A stretch of 53,231 nt of DNA from positions 203,950 to 257,180 of the forward strand of contig BFEA01000238.1 in NCBI GenBank assembly GCA_003427395.1. The letters are read 5' to 3'. The notes under the pieces were generated by a model, which was given only the letters and a program-made list of their open reading frames with translations, did not search any database and was not told the origin of the DNA. Position numbers and translations under genes: made by a program. Shown in pieces: positions 29,366 through 40,260 of this stretch. Numbering within the stretch: the first letter of the stretch is position 1; every line of letters starts with the position of its first letter. This DNA comes from Chara braunii. Taxonomy: Eukaryota; Streptophyta; Charophyceae; Charales; Characeae.

Positions 29366-31611
29366 CGCGGGAAGTAGAAGGTCAACGAGGGTGGCCTTTG
29401 GGGAGACACACGAGCGGGAAGTGTCGCTGGTGTCGTCAACTGTAATCCTTCATTAGTGTGCGGTTCTCGAACTGCTGAAGAGAGACGCGAGGTGGGCAGC
29501 TGCGTGAGGGCGGTCTAACTACTTAGTGCATGCGAGAGAGAAGCAGGACGCTGCACTCGTGAGGGAGAAGAAGGACACGAGAGGTTAACAAGAAAGAGTG
29601 AGGGAGGTTTAGCTTCTTGGTGATGCTAGAAGCTCAAGAGAGGGGCTGGCGGGTGCTAGTAACGCCGGTCTAGGGTGGTCTCGCGCTGGCTCGAACGAAT
29701 TTAGATGAGCAAGCGGTGTTTTTGCTTATGGGACTCGCGAGAGTTCAATTTGCTCGCTAGCTCACGAGAGTGAGCCATTATGTACATTGTTTGCCTTGAA
29801 TATGATTGGTGCGGTGATCAGTCTCCACGCGGCTCGACGATGTTTTAGTGATCAATGAGACAATTCTTGAGGAAGTGAGGAGACTCGGATGTTCCCAACT
29901 CAGACCTTTGTTGCCAATCGCTTGTGGCGGGACTAAGATCAGTAGAACAACTGCCTCGAGAGAGACAAGGCAGAGAGAGTTATCACGCGTTAGCTTCTGT
30001 GCAGGGGCTTTGGATCAGCAGGGACTTTCTTCTAGCTAACAACGACCGTTGTTGACATCACTCTCCCAGTTCGATCATTGGTTGTTTGGGTTTATTGCCC
30101 TTCATATTCCATGAGCCGTATATGGTAATGATCAGAGGCGATTAAACATCTGGTGTGAGAAAGATTGGCTAATGAGGGAGGAGACCTGACGTTGTACTGT
30201 GCATGGGTTTCCATATTGGCGACGCGTTTCGGTTGGCATGACATGTATTACTCTCTCTAGTTCGTGTAGAGGATCACTAATAAGTAATTGAGGTTAAGTA
30301 ACTTTCTCACGCTACTACACAATAGTATCTTGGTGGTGGGGAGCTTTGTCTTGTACTAGNCTCTCTTCTCTCAACATCTTGCTCTTCTCCCGAGTGTATG
30401 GGAACAAGAACGCCGAANCACTGTCTTGAAATGAAGCAACTNTCTNTGAATCACCTGGCTNAGCAATCATAACCCTTTGAGGAATTNCAGANTGGTTNAA
30501 GTAAAGGTCGTAATGCTGGTAAATGNCTGCGAAATGGCGAGTCTTGAAAAGAGTGGCTTACTTGCTGATTAGGTTCCTTCTTGATGGCGACTGAAGTGTG
30601 TGGTGTTTTGATGAATCGCTCGCTATTCGACAGGGCAGTAAGACATTGAAGAGATTGATTTAAGTCTTTTGTTGGGGTTCTCTTTAATTCGAATAACCCG
30701 AGAGTTAAGCTCTATCGATCAACTTTTTACCTCTTTTCGTGAGGTGTTTGCCCCCATACTCGAGTCTCAAAGTAGGAGCGGCGCCACACACATGTAGGAC
30801 CTGCGTCCAACGCTGTTTGATTATCGCTCTATATGGGTCTATTTCAGCGACACACCGCATTTCGATTGAATGACGAGTTGCAACACCTCCCTAGAATACT
30901 CGCACTCAGTGCTATCGAAGCAAAGACAAAGCGAATGCCAACTGGGAATTGAATTCTCTCGCCTCATTAATTGATTAGAATAAAACAGAACTTTTGTCCC
31001 TATGCAGCAGAGTGTCAGGGGCATGTAAAGACTCTTGCTCTTTTATTATGAATCTCAGTTGAGTGGTCTTAGACTGTCACCATTTCTACTTTGGACGTCC
31101 CTGGAAGTGGAGTCAGTGATCGAAACCCCAAAGTGAACTTCAAGAAGTGCCGACTCTTTTAGTGTTGATTAGTAGAGTCCTAATCTGAGGAACAGGACCC
31201 TTCTGCCCCCAGAAATGGAACCCACAAGACAAAACGAGNTGTGAAGTAAACGAAACTGCTGGGATTCTGCCTTGTGTGGGGTTTTCTTTCCCTTTCCGAA
31301 AAAAGGATTTTATTGGGTTCTAGATAATGTAATTTGGGCATGGGGAGAAGAGCGTGGGGAATACCTTCCCTACGCAAGATCAGACCAACTTTCTACTCTG
31401 AGATGTGTTAGTACTCTCTTCTCTTATCTGTGACTAGTTGTCGTTGAAACTCATCAAATCCCTTTGACCAGACGAAAGGTCGAGCTTGGTCTTGAGCACA
31501 TCAAGTGTTTCATTCAGTCCATGAAAGGAACTGCTAACCCTTTATGCAGAGTTCAGGACTCACCTGGGAATACCTACAAGATATGTGAGTAAGTTTATGA
31601 GTAATGCCTGA

Positions 31612-31863
31612 GTGGAGGTTACGCTAAAAAAGGACCCCAGAAGAAGCTGTGATGTGTCCGATACCTGTCAGAACTTAGGACAGACTGGGTGGTTTGCCCA
31701 GGTGCATTCGGCCGGGTCTAAAATCGAGGACTCAGAACTCGAGCAAGTCTCGGGAATAAGCAGACACCCGTTTGAAAGAGAGCGGCTTGTTTCCTCACAT
31801 GGTACGCAGTCCCTAGGAGATCTGATTCTAACAGAACAGCTGGTTACTAAGACATGGAACTGA
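31612..31863 (+). CDS. LTR ORF of unknown function, 3' LTR copy
   Basis: 83 codons, equivalent to 11850-12095. It stays open despite about a dozen residue changes and short substitution clusters. No domain recognised. Confidence 0.3.
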   Translation: MEVTLKKDPRRSCDVSDTCQNLGQTGWFAQVHSAGSKIEDSELEQVSGISRHPFERERLVSSHGTQSLGDLILTEQLVTKTWN

Positions 31864-32245
31864 TTACGTCAGCTCCGCCGGGACATGTTTTTATTGAGTG
31901 GAAATTCCCCGCAATTGGCAACAAAGAATTAACCTTGAGAACGCCACTCTTCTCAGTCTTTCTCTAATGATCTGAGAGGTACTCTGATCAACTGGGCAGG
32001 TAACAGGTTGTGCGCTGGAGTGGACACGAGCTCTTTCTCCTTTTTTTTTTTTTTTTTTTTGGTTGAGTCTTGAGGCAATGAGCGAGCACACCTGCAAGCT
32101 AATCATTAGTTGAAGCTCGTAGCCTTGACTGCACGTGCATCAGCTGAAGGGTGGGAGATAGTGATACCGTAAGGGTGACCCGCTCTTCACACGGAGGTAC
32201 GGCAGGTGACTAGAGAGACTGTGTTTGACAATTACTAATCTTCAA

Positions 32246-32413
32246 ATGATTATTATGATAGAGCATGCATTAACGCTCGTAAGGAGGCAGACAGAAAATG
32301 AGTTTACCTATTATTTGCATGACGTGAACCGAAAAACTGCATGCCACTGTCATCAGTGGTCTCAGCTGAAGAAGCAAGGAGAGCCATTTGCAGGTATTAG
32401 TGAGAGGGACTAA
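32246..32413 (+). CDS. module B protein, 3' LTR copy 1
   Basis: Equivalent to 12507-12674, with MIIMIEHALTLVRRQ and TENEFTYYLHDVNRKT. Open over the same length; only substitutions distinguish the two. Confidence 0.45.
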   Translation: MIIMIEHALTLVRRQTENEFTYYLHDVNRKTACHCHQWSQLKKQGEPFAGISERD

Positions 32414-32638
32414 TCACCTATTTTATGAGAAATGGGCCTGCGCCAGATAGGGAGACAGACTAGTGGAAACTGAACCTGGTCTGAGATCGGTCTTAATTGG
32501 ACATACAGCGGAGCTTTGGCTCATACGGCAAATTCTGACCAGTAATTAGACAGACAATCAATCTGCAGTCAGTAANACTCAATTTGCAACCAACAACAGT
32601 CCAAACTGCGAACAATCGGTAGCCAGTGGTATTCAGCT

Positions 32639-33029
32639 ATGCAGTCGACAACAGTTCAAAGAGTGAGCAAACAGAAATCAGACAACCATCAAACACCGTA
32701 CAGTTGGCTTACGAACTACCTCGTGCATGAGAGTGGTTATTGTGGCACATCGCTGTATGATCTGAATGTAAAAGAACGGAGACATGAAGGACGAGGAGAT
32801 CCTAACAGCAAAAAGCACCCTAATCAGAGAAAAGCAAGAGGGATGGGAGGAAGGAGCCTGCCGAGATATGGAGTTTAATAGGAAAGTTCAGCATGAGTAC
32901 GTGGTCCAGAGGGTGAAGGGTGAGAAGTACATCGAATACGTAATCTATTTCTATGGAGTCAACGACAAATTGCACAGTACCAGTTCCTCGCTTGAGACAG
33001 TGGAACAGGCCGAGGCAAGACTCTCGTGA
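32639..33029 (+). CDS. module B protein, 3' LTR copy 2, overlapping frames
   Basis: Equivalent to 12900-13299. A 9 bp deletion near 32888 removes three codons without breaking the frame 32784-33029, which contains EKYIEYVIYFYGVNDKL and TVEQAEAR. The upstream overlapping frame 32639-32878 is almost unchanged. Confidence 0.45.
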
Positions 33030-33730
33030 GTTTAATTGTCCGAGTGACACTACTCTCTGAAACAACACTTGGAGCAGTTCTCAGTCAGCGTGGATTTTCA
33101 GTACTCAGAGCAGTTTTCCAGTACTTGGTGCAGTCTTCAATACTCGGGGCGGTAATCAGCTCGCAGAACAGTGATCATAAAAATCAGTGAATTCCATTAC
33201 AAGATCAGCGAGCTCAGAACAGACCCAGTGAACTTGGAGCAGACTTAGTGAGTTTCGTGCAGAGCCAGTAGTCTCGGCGGCAGCCAGTCATCAGGTCAAT
33301 AATCTCAACGGTACCCTGTTTTCTCAGTCAAACAGTAATTAACAAGCAACATTTTCAGTCCTTGACCTGCAACTAACCAGCAACTAACCAACATTTATTC
33401 AAGCATCTGGCTGACAATCTCAACAACATTCTCATCAGAATAACAATCATCAGATCAACAGTCGGATCAGCAATCGTTCAGTCTCCTAATCAGCATCAAG
33501 ATGCAGCACTCAGAAAACAACAGCTAGTTATCAGCAACCAGCTTCCAGCAGCTCAGCAATTAACCTCAAAGCCTTTTCATACCCAGATCATCCAAGAGTA
33601 GACTGATGTTGTGAGAGTTCGGTGAGAGTATGGACAGCCGCAACACAATTAGAGTCCCCTGCTTGCTGCATCAGAGTGCTGAAGAGGACTGGAGGGAGAG
33701 TGCAATGAGGAGTATAATCAACAAACTATT

Positions 33731-33883
33731 ATGATGATGGAACACGCGCTCACTCTCGTGAGGGATCATACTAAAATCGAATACACATACTACCTGCATG
33801 ATAAGAGCAGCAAGCTATGTGCCACCATAACTTTAGTATGCACTGTTGAGGAAGCAAGGGGGATTGTTAGAGAGTACGAGTGA
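33731..33883 (+). CDS. module B protein, 3' LTR copy 3 (conserved core)
   Basis: Equivalent to the core of 13912-14166. The upstream part is separated by a 2 bp deletion near 33701. The remaining 50 residues (MMMEHALTLVRDH, TKIEYTYYLHDKSSKL, VEEARGIVREYE) differ from the partner by mostly conservative changes. Confidence 0.5.
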   Translation: MMMEHALTLVRDHTKIEYTYYLHDKSSKLCATITLVCTVEEARGIVREYE

Positions 33884-34159
33884 GCGTTCTGTCTTTGAAC
33901 AAGGACAACTCACCTACCTGGACGCTCAGGAATTAGTCATCAGCGATCATTTAATCAGCAATCAGGTATTAGCAATCAGCTTCTAGCAATCAGTTTTACG
34001 ACAATCAGTTCCCCGCGGTCAGTTTGGCAGCCCGTCCTCAGGGATCATCTGATCAGTTTATACGGGCAAGAGTACTCATGAGCACAGTTCAGTCTGCTCC
34101 AGTCAGTGAGTCAGTACTGGCTAGCCTTAATCGGATCTCATAAATAGAGGCATTCCATT

Positions 34160-34686
34160 ATCGGTATGTTAGTGCCATTGGTTTCAGACTGGGAGATCTG
34201 TCAATCTTCATTGTCCAGACCAGTTTTGCTGATGGCACTATCCACGATTTGAGGCTTTACCTGAAGAAGGGCAAGGAGACTCATGAACTTTTTGATCCAG
34301 TCTGGATCTTAGCCACTGAATACCTTGAGCAGAGAGAGAGGGAGTTCGATGAGAGTGGTATTACGTTGATTCGCAGCTTTGGGCCGATGCTTTATACTGA
34401 TTATCCTAGGCCTCCAGTCCCTTCACTTCTCACAGATGGCACGAGTTAGCTGGATGTGATTGGATTGGCAAAGAGGTACATCTCTCCGNCAGTGATCGAC
34501 ATTGAGGCATTAACTNAGCCTACCGAGTATCNCTACCTCAGACGAGGAGTCTTTTCAGTGGACGGACTGCCTANTTTGTGGGAGGAGTTTTGCTCNATGG
34601 TTAANTACCGTGTCATGTGCCTCGGATGGTCATGCTCAGAGCTAGTTGGCTACAGGTGGCTTTTCGTCACGAAGCCTCTGTCTTAG
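34160..34686 (+). pseudogene. module A protein, 3' LTR copy, stops at 34447 and 34684
   Basis: Equivalent to 14445-15023. Here VWILATEYLEQREREFDESG is open (TGG where the partner has TAG). However, TAG at 34447-34449 replaces the TGG of the partner, and TAG at 34684-34686 replaces CAG. Landmarks DGTIHDLRLYLKKG, YPRPPVPSLL, IGLAKRYIS, VFSVDGLP. Taken together, the two LTR copies show that the ancestral frame was open. Confidence 0.55.
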
Positions 34687-35025
34687 ATTGTACGTAGGCG
34701 TGGATCTCGGCACCAGAGAAGTTCAGTGAAAATAGATTGAGAAAGACTGACTAGAGGGATTAGTGAGGACTCTTGAGGGATGCTGACCATGCTCATTTAT
34801 GTGTACTTTCTGAGATTATTATGAGTTCTCATTCTTCCCTCACTCAATTGCCCCTGTCTTTACTCGAGTCAGTCAGTCTTATTTCCTGTGTTATTCTTGC
34901 TCGTTAATTACCTTTGTGAATGTTTTGTCACAGTTCTCAGAACCAGATTGACATGATTGATGCATGCATAGCACCCCATAATTTTATGATTATTATTTGC
35001 ATAATTCTCTGCAGTTCTCAATCAA

Positions 35026-35031
35026 AATAAA
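35026..35031 (+). promoter_or_regulatory. AATAAA polyadenylation signal of the 3' LTR
   Basis: Equivalent to 15308-15313, about 190 bp before the LTR end. Confidence 0.6.
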
Positions 35032-35224
35032 AGATTCCTAAGACCGGAGACCGGCGAAGACCGCAATTGAAGGGTCTCGCTCGAAGTCGGACGCACACAA
35101 CAGGAAGGGATTTGCATTAATTAATTAATTTTGTTTATTGCAAGTAATATACAAAATCCTGCGTGACAGTCTGTTGGCTTTCCGGTCGCCCGAAGTGGCT
35201 CAGCTGGAAAAAGTGCGACAAAAA

Positions 35225-35241
35225 TGGCGCCGTTGCCGGGG
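35225..35241 (+). other. second primer-binding site
   Basis: TGGCGCCGTTGCCGGGG begins 4 nt after the 3' LTR end. A primer-binding site after a 3' LTR is not expected for a single insertion and shows that another internal region started here. Confidence 0.85.
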
Positions 35242-35557
35242 ACATGAAATGATTTTCGTGTCTTGAACGAACATGGATCATCATCATCTTTGAGCTTTGA
35301 TTAGGACCTGAGAACTGTTGACATTTCTGTGAGCTTCATGTTAATTCTATTATTCTCATTTAAGTCCCGATTTTCTTGAGAATCACGACTGCTAACTGTG
35401 ATTTATTTCTTCCCTGTGTGAGGTACCGCACTGGATTAGGAAAAAGGATATTAATATTATTGACTGGAGAGAATCAAGCTTGACACCAGGTATGCCCAAT
35501 TATCTCCCAACGCACTGAAATGGATTGAAAGAAAGAGAGTAAGACGGATCGAGACAA

Positions 35558-35783
35558 ATGTTGAACGACGGTGCTCTGAAAGGGTTGTCAAAAATTACCA
35601 CAAGAGGAATATTTCCTGACATATATGAGGCGTGTTGGGGCTATCATTCTTGTGGCTCAACCATCTGCGTAGTGCTGACTCACTTCTTGGAGGGAGATAT
35701 CTACGATTTTCGCCCGTATGTCAAGGAGGGAGGCTGCAATGATGGTGAGGATTTTAACTGGTTATGGGAGATCGTGATCCAAT
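35558..35783 (+). pseudogene. module A protein of the second unit, cut at the element break
   Basis: Equivalent to 15839-16063. LKGLSKITTRGIFP, LEGDIYDFRPYVKEGG and NWLWEIVIQF are open, with AAG where the first unit has TAG. Homology stops after CCAATTT at 35783. The frame then reads into unrelated sequence to 36076. Confidence 0.55.
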
Positions 35784-36090
35784 TTGAAGAGACGACTCGT
35801 ACGAAAACTGTAAAAAAAAATAAAATCACGTCAACGTATAATGATGTTAGGGAAAGAAAGAAGGAAGAGGTAGCAAATTCGCATTTCCAATATTTATCAC
35901 AAAACAATGAGACAATAGTATTTGAATCCATTTCTTTTTCTTGGGCTCGTGTAATCTTTATATATGCACGCTCTTTAATTAACCAGGGACGTTGTGGCAC
36001 TTCCAGACCCTCATTTAAAGATCAAGTGGTCTCACAAGTCCAACTCCTCTCCGACTCGTTTTCGTGTGCGAGTTGAAGGACTGTTGTTTC
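35784..36090. other. flank right of the broken element
   Basis: AT-rich sequence with no match to the first internal region. It contains an A9 tract at about 35811. Nothing recognisable as a gene. Confidence 0.4.
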
Positions 36091-36094
36091 GTAT

Positions 36095-37090
36095 TGTCAG
36101 TTTAATGTGCAAGCGGTTTGGATTAGTCCGAGTGAACTCGCACTTTCGCTCCGGTGCAAGTTGATTGTCACTCCTGGCGGAGGAGGTCCTGTTTATGCAA
36201 GAATACAAGTGCGAGTTGACTCAAACTTATTGACCATGCAATACGAAACAGGTTCGTGGTAGGTTCACCAAGTAATTGACTAGCACATAGAATACGGGGC
36301 GTACGTGCATTCAGGCGGGAGTACAAGTGCGCGTCATTCGAGACACCAATTCGCCATACACTAAAATTTAGGACCGAATAGACTCGCACATAGAGTACGG
36401 ATGGTTTGTCGCATTTAGGCCAGAGCATAAGTGCCAGTTGACTCGGACTTATGCACAATACAACTGGAAATAGATTCGTGGTTTGTTCAACACCAAATAG
36501 ACTCGCACATTGAATGCGTAGCATGGAGATCATTTCGGCGAGAGTACAAGTGCAAGTTGATCCGGACATTGACCATACAGTAAGAAATAAGATTCCTGGT
36601 TGGTTCAAAAACGAGCACATTCGCACGTACATAAGTGCGTCGTATTTAGGGGAGATCACAAGTGTGAGTTGACTCGGACTTATGCCGTGTACAATTGAAA
36701 ATAGATTCCTAGTTCGTTCAGCGGCACATAGACTCGAACATTGAATGCAAGTGCGAGTAGATTCATATTTATTCGCCATACAGTAAGAAATTGCGTTGGT
36801 GGTTGGTTCAAGAGCGAATAAATTCGCACTTGAAATGAGCATTTTCAGTGTATAGTACGAAATTCAGGGCCTTGGTTGGTTGAAGACCGAATAAATTCGC
36901 ACTTGATATGAGCATTTCGGTTTCGAGACAGAGAGTGCAAGTGCGAGTTTATTCGGACTTATTCACCGTATAATAAGAAATTAGTTTCCCAGTTGGTTCA
37001 AGAGCAAGTAAATTCGCACATAGAAAAAAAATTCCTTTTGTTTTGGTCGAGATGAAGCACGAGTTTACTCGGACTTGTTCACCACACTCA
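36095..37090. repeat. degenerate satellite with GTGCGAGTT/AACTCGCAC dyads
   Basis: About eight imperfect units of roughly 90-190 bp. Each starts near AAGTGCGAGTTGACTCGGAC, passes CCATACAGTAAGAAAT and GGTTGGTTCA, and ends near GAATAAATTCGCACTTGA. The unit is thus bounded by inverted versions of one motif. A long minus-strand frame (36168-36842) exists only because of the repetition. Confidence 0.8.
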
Positions 37091-37261
37091 TTTCGATTTC
37101 GAAACCGGAGGCATATCCATCAAGCATTCTTGTACGTAGACAACTCCAATCCACGAATCTCACAACTGCAGGCATATCTGACAATTATGTAGTTTATAAG
37201 CAACTCCATGCATATCTGGCTGCAATGTTAGTGTGTCGTTCCGGAATCGTCTAAGTTATGT
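37091..37261. other. spacer with a short repeated GCATATC motif
   Basis: GCATATC recurs at three spots (about 37110, 37153, 37210) within AACTCCA contexts. No gene. Confidence 0.35.
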
Positions 37262-38620
37262 TTATTTAGATATAATGCATCAGGGATCAGTTCAAAATTG
37301 ACTCAATACATACTGTTAAATGCATTGAGCTTGTTTCGTGCGATTCGACTATGATGGGCGGCTACACCGATGGCGGACTACAACGACAATACAGTAGGCC
37401 GATTGGTCCACGATGGTGCAGAGATGGAGACAAATGGAGACCAATGGAGAAAGGTGGCGCAACGATGGGGATAGATGCACAAAGATGGCATGGCGATGGA
37501 GAGAGATCGTGAAACGATGGAGAGAGATCGCGCACCGATGGAGAGAGATGGTGCACCGATGAAAAAAGATGGCGCGCCAATCGAGAGAGCAGGCTCAACG
37601 ATGGTTAGCGATGGCGCACAGATGCAGAGATCTGGTGCAGCGATGGTTAGCGATGGTGAACGATGGTCATCGGTGGCGAGCCGACGGGGAGATCTGGTGC
37701 AACGATGGTTAGCGATGACGCAACGATGAACATAGATGGCGCAGGAGCGCCGCATATCTCATTACTGACCTAGATAACATCATTTAAAGACTAACTAATG
37801 TTTTAAATATAATGCATCCGACAGCAGTTCAAAATTAGCTTAATCAAAGTTATATCCGTCATGTTAATCCTTCATTACGCATACCTGACGCTTGTTTCGT
37901 GCGATTCCACAATGATGGGCGATTGCACCGACGACGGACTACAACGATAATACAATGGCGATGGAGAGGGAATTCGCTGCGATGAGAAATCCAGCAGCGA
38001 TGGAGACGAGATCAAGCAGGAGCTATGGAGAGAGATGGCACCGCTGTGGAGAGAGTCCGCGATGGAGAAAGATGGTCGGAGATGGATAGGGAACACGCAG
38101 AGGGTCCAGCGAGATCACACAAGAGCGATGGAGACAGACGGCGCAGCGATGGAGAGAGATCGTGCAAGAGTGACGGAGAGAGATCGCTTAGAGATGAAGA
38201 GAGTCCTTGATGGAGAAAGATGGCGCAGCGATAGAGAGAGATTGGGCAAGAGCGATAGAGAGAGATGACGCAGTGATGGAGAGAGATCGCTCAGGAGTGA
38301 CGGAGAGAGATCGCGCAGAGATGGAGAGAGTCCGTGATGGAGAAACATGGCGCAGCGATGGAGACAGATGGCGCAGGATATGTCCCAGCTCGGCGATGAC
38401 AGCGATAGCGATGGCCAGCGCTGCGATGGCAGGGACAGCGATGGAGAGAGATGCCGCGACAACGGAATGGATAATGATGGCCAGCGCTGCGATGATATCA
38501 ATAGCCATGGCGAGCGCTGCGATGGTGGCGATAGCGATAGCGATTGCCAGCGCTGCGATGGAGGATATAGCTATGCGCTACGATGGTGATGAGTTAAGTG
38601 CATCGACAAATGTGGCGATG
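37262..38620. repeat. duplicated block with GATGGAGAGAG minisatellite
   Basis: Two copies of a unit of about 540-560 bp begin near 37262 and 37802. Each has TATAATGCATC, then GTTTCGTGCGATTC, ATGATGGGCG and GGACTACAACGA, and runs into GATGGAGAGAGATCGCGCA-type repeats of about 18-22 bp. From about 38390 a related GCGATGGCCAGCGCTGCGATG type takes over to 38600. ORFs on both strands (for example 38207-38986) are repeat-driven. Confidence 0.8.
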
Positions 38621-39180
38621 GTGAGCGCGGGAATGGATGCGATTCCGTTCAAAAGCGCAGCGTTGGTTCAAAATGGAGCGATTGTGGACGTTCACTATCC
38701 AACACCGTTGACATTTGCAAAATGTCGCAATGTCTGCCAGACCATATTTTGCCCGTTTCCAGTGCTGACCTTGGCGCGCAACGAACCGCCACGCTGGGGT
38801 TTCTGGACCGTTTGGAATTGTGCCTCGGCGCGCAATGGACCGTCGCGCCTCGGCGCACAACGAACGGTTGCGGTGCGATTACTGCGCCTGACCTCGGGGG
38901 GGCTATTGAAGCTCCACTTTGTACGTCGGATCGTGACAATCGACGGCCGAGACTACGACAACGAAAATGACCTAGACTGTCCCTAACTTTCTGGAAAGGT
39001 CATATCAATGCACGCCGGAGTTGGCGGAGAATTTGGGGTCTCTGACATGCCAGTGGCTTCGTTGATCTGCGCCGTTGAATTTCGTAGATCGACGAGCAGC
39101 AATTTACGGTACCTCTGACCTTTCGAGTCCCGACCTGTCCTTACCGTTTTATAGGCCCTAGCGTCTTATAGGCCTTGACA
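38621..39180. other. no recognisable gene
   Basis: Three short imperfect GGCGC(G/A)CAA(C/T)G units with GAACCG or GGACCG at 38775-38870, and a GGCCCTAGCGTCTTATAGGCC-like pair near 39155. Nothing else identified. Confidence 0.4.
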
Positions 39181-39800
39181 TCCTATTGGCCCTGGCATGC
39201 GATATGCGAACAATCGCCGAATCGAAACGGCGTCTCCGCACCCTCCTTGGTCCCGACGCAAGGCCTGCTGCTGGAGAGTTCCTCTGGGCGGAAAAGTATA
39301 AAAGGCATTGCCGCCCTCATTGTATCCCTTTTCTACCAGCTCCACAGGTCAAGTCGCGCTATTGCTACCACACGCGTATGGATATCTTGTCTTCACCCAC
39401 CACGTCCTTCCGCCATAGCCGGTTCAGTCTTTGTAGCGTGACTTCCATTCGCCATAGCCATTTCGCTTTTCGTAACTCGATTTCCCTCGGCCATAGCGAG
39501 TTCGCTCGTCGTACGTCCATATCCGTCCGACGTTCGTCGTTCACAGAACGTTTTACGAAGGTGAAATGCTATTTCAACTGTCCCAACTGTGTCCGATGTT
39601 CGAACAAATTCCCAGATGACCTGTCTTCGCTGCATGTTGAAGCCCGAATCAATTCCCGATTTTGTTGTTTCGCAGCTCCACAGGTCAAGTCGCGTTATCG
39701 CCATGGCCTGCGTTCTGATATGATCTTTTCTTCACCCTCCACCTCCGTCCACCATAGCCGATCCGCGCTTCGTAGCTCGATTTCCTTTTGCCGAAGCTGA
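39181..39800. repeat. degenerate duplications with a CGCCATAGCC motif
   Basis: CCACAGGTCAAGTCGCG occurs at 39342 and 39678 and both are followed by similar sequence (CTTCACCC, CACC..CGTCC, CCATAGCCG, GCTTCGTA..CGATTTCC). Between them, four to five units of about 45-50 bp share CCATAGC(C/G) and TCGATTTCC. Confidence 0.65.
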
Positions 39801-39834
39801 ACATGCAAGCTACAAAGTTGTCAGGATATTGTTT

Positions 39835-40142
39835 GTATATATGTATATATAGCAGCACACACTCGTCAGTGCCCTTGTTGAACGACGAATCAATTCCCGA
39901 TTTTCGTTCATGTGTCCCTTGTGAGGTCGCCGACCTGGGATATCTATATATATATAGACACGTATATACCTGTCTCTTATACACATCTAGATGTGTATAA
40001 GAGACAGGTATATATGTATATATAGCAGCACACACTCGTCAGTGCCCTTGTTGAACGACGAATCAATTCCCGATTTTCGTTCATGTGTCCCTTGTGAGGT
40101 CGCCGACCTGGGATATCTATATATATATAGACACGTATATAC
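39835..40142. repeat. perfect 135 bp direct duplication around an adaptor artefact
   Basis: 39835-39969 and 40008-40142 appear identical over 135 bp and abut the 38 bp adaptor on either side. They most likely represent one genomic copy read twice across a mate-pair junction. Confidence 0.85.
39970..40007. other. Tn5/Nextera mosaic-end junction adaptor (assembly artefact)
   Basis: CTGTCTCTTATACACATCT at 39970-39988 is followed at once by its reverse complement at 39989-40007. This is the 38 bp junction made when Nextera mate-pair fragments are circularised. It yields the known contaminant peptides SYTHLDVYKRQ, LLYTSRCV and MCIRDR in the surrounding frames. It is not genomic. Confidence 0.97.
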
Positions 40143-40260
40143 ATATACAGGTACACGACTCTCTCTCTCTCTCTATAAGGTCGAATTAATTCGCAGTTTT
40201 TGTTAAATATATATATATGTATATATATATGTACAGGCACTCGTCCGTGCTGCTTCTACA
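40143..40260. repeat. short (CT)n and (TA)n tracts
   Basis: A short CT run near 40158-40173 and a TATATATG tract near 40206-40232, flanking a CGAATTAATTCGCAG dyad at 40183-40197. Confidence 0.7.

Larger units (their letters stand above)
27134..35220 (+). repeat. 3' LTR of the first unit, also 5' LTR of a truncated second unit (8087 bp)
   Basis: It begins TGTCGGAGGGC and ends GTGCGACA like its partner at 7216-15501. It is 199 bp shorter because of several deletions (about 100 bp near 29620, about 60 bp near 31535, others near 32000 and 33175) and has far fewer Ns. A primer-binding site follows, so it also starts another internal region. Confidence 0.93.
7216..35783 (+). mobile_element. giant Ty3-type LTR retrotransposon plus truncated second internal region
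   Basis: Two direct repeats of about 8.3 and 8.1 kb flank an 11.6 kb internal region carrying zinc-knuckle gag, aspartic protease, RT, RNase H and integrase in Ty3 order. The LTRs share TGTCG...CGACA ends. A primer-binding site follows each LTR, and homology to the first internal region continues after the second LTR up to 35783 and then stops abruptly. The unit is therefore LTR-internal-LTR-partial internal, from a tandem insertion or unequal recombination followed by deletion. No target-site duplication is visible (left flank CCCGT), as expected if the right end is lost. All enzymatic genes carry stops. No chromodomain is seen after the integrase. Confidence 0.93.

Noticed and set aside
36168-36842. 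224-residue minus-strand ORF
   Set aside because: It lies wholly inside the degenerate satellite and its product repeats with the satellite unit.
38207-38986. 259-residue plus-strand ORF
   Set aside because: It is driven by the GATGGAGAGAG and GCGATGGCCAGC minisatellites; the non-repeat tail has no recognisable domain.
39685-40240. ORFs containing SYTHLDVYKRQ, LLYTSRCV, MCIRDR
   Set aside because: These peptides are translations of the Tn5 mosaic-end adaptor, not genes.
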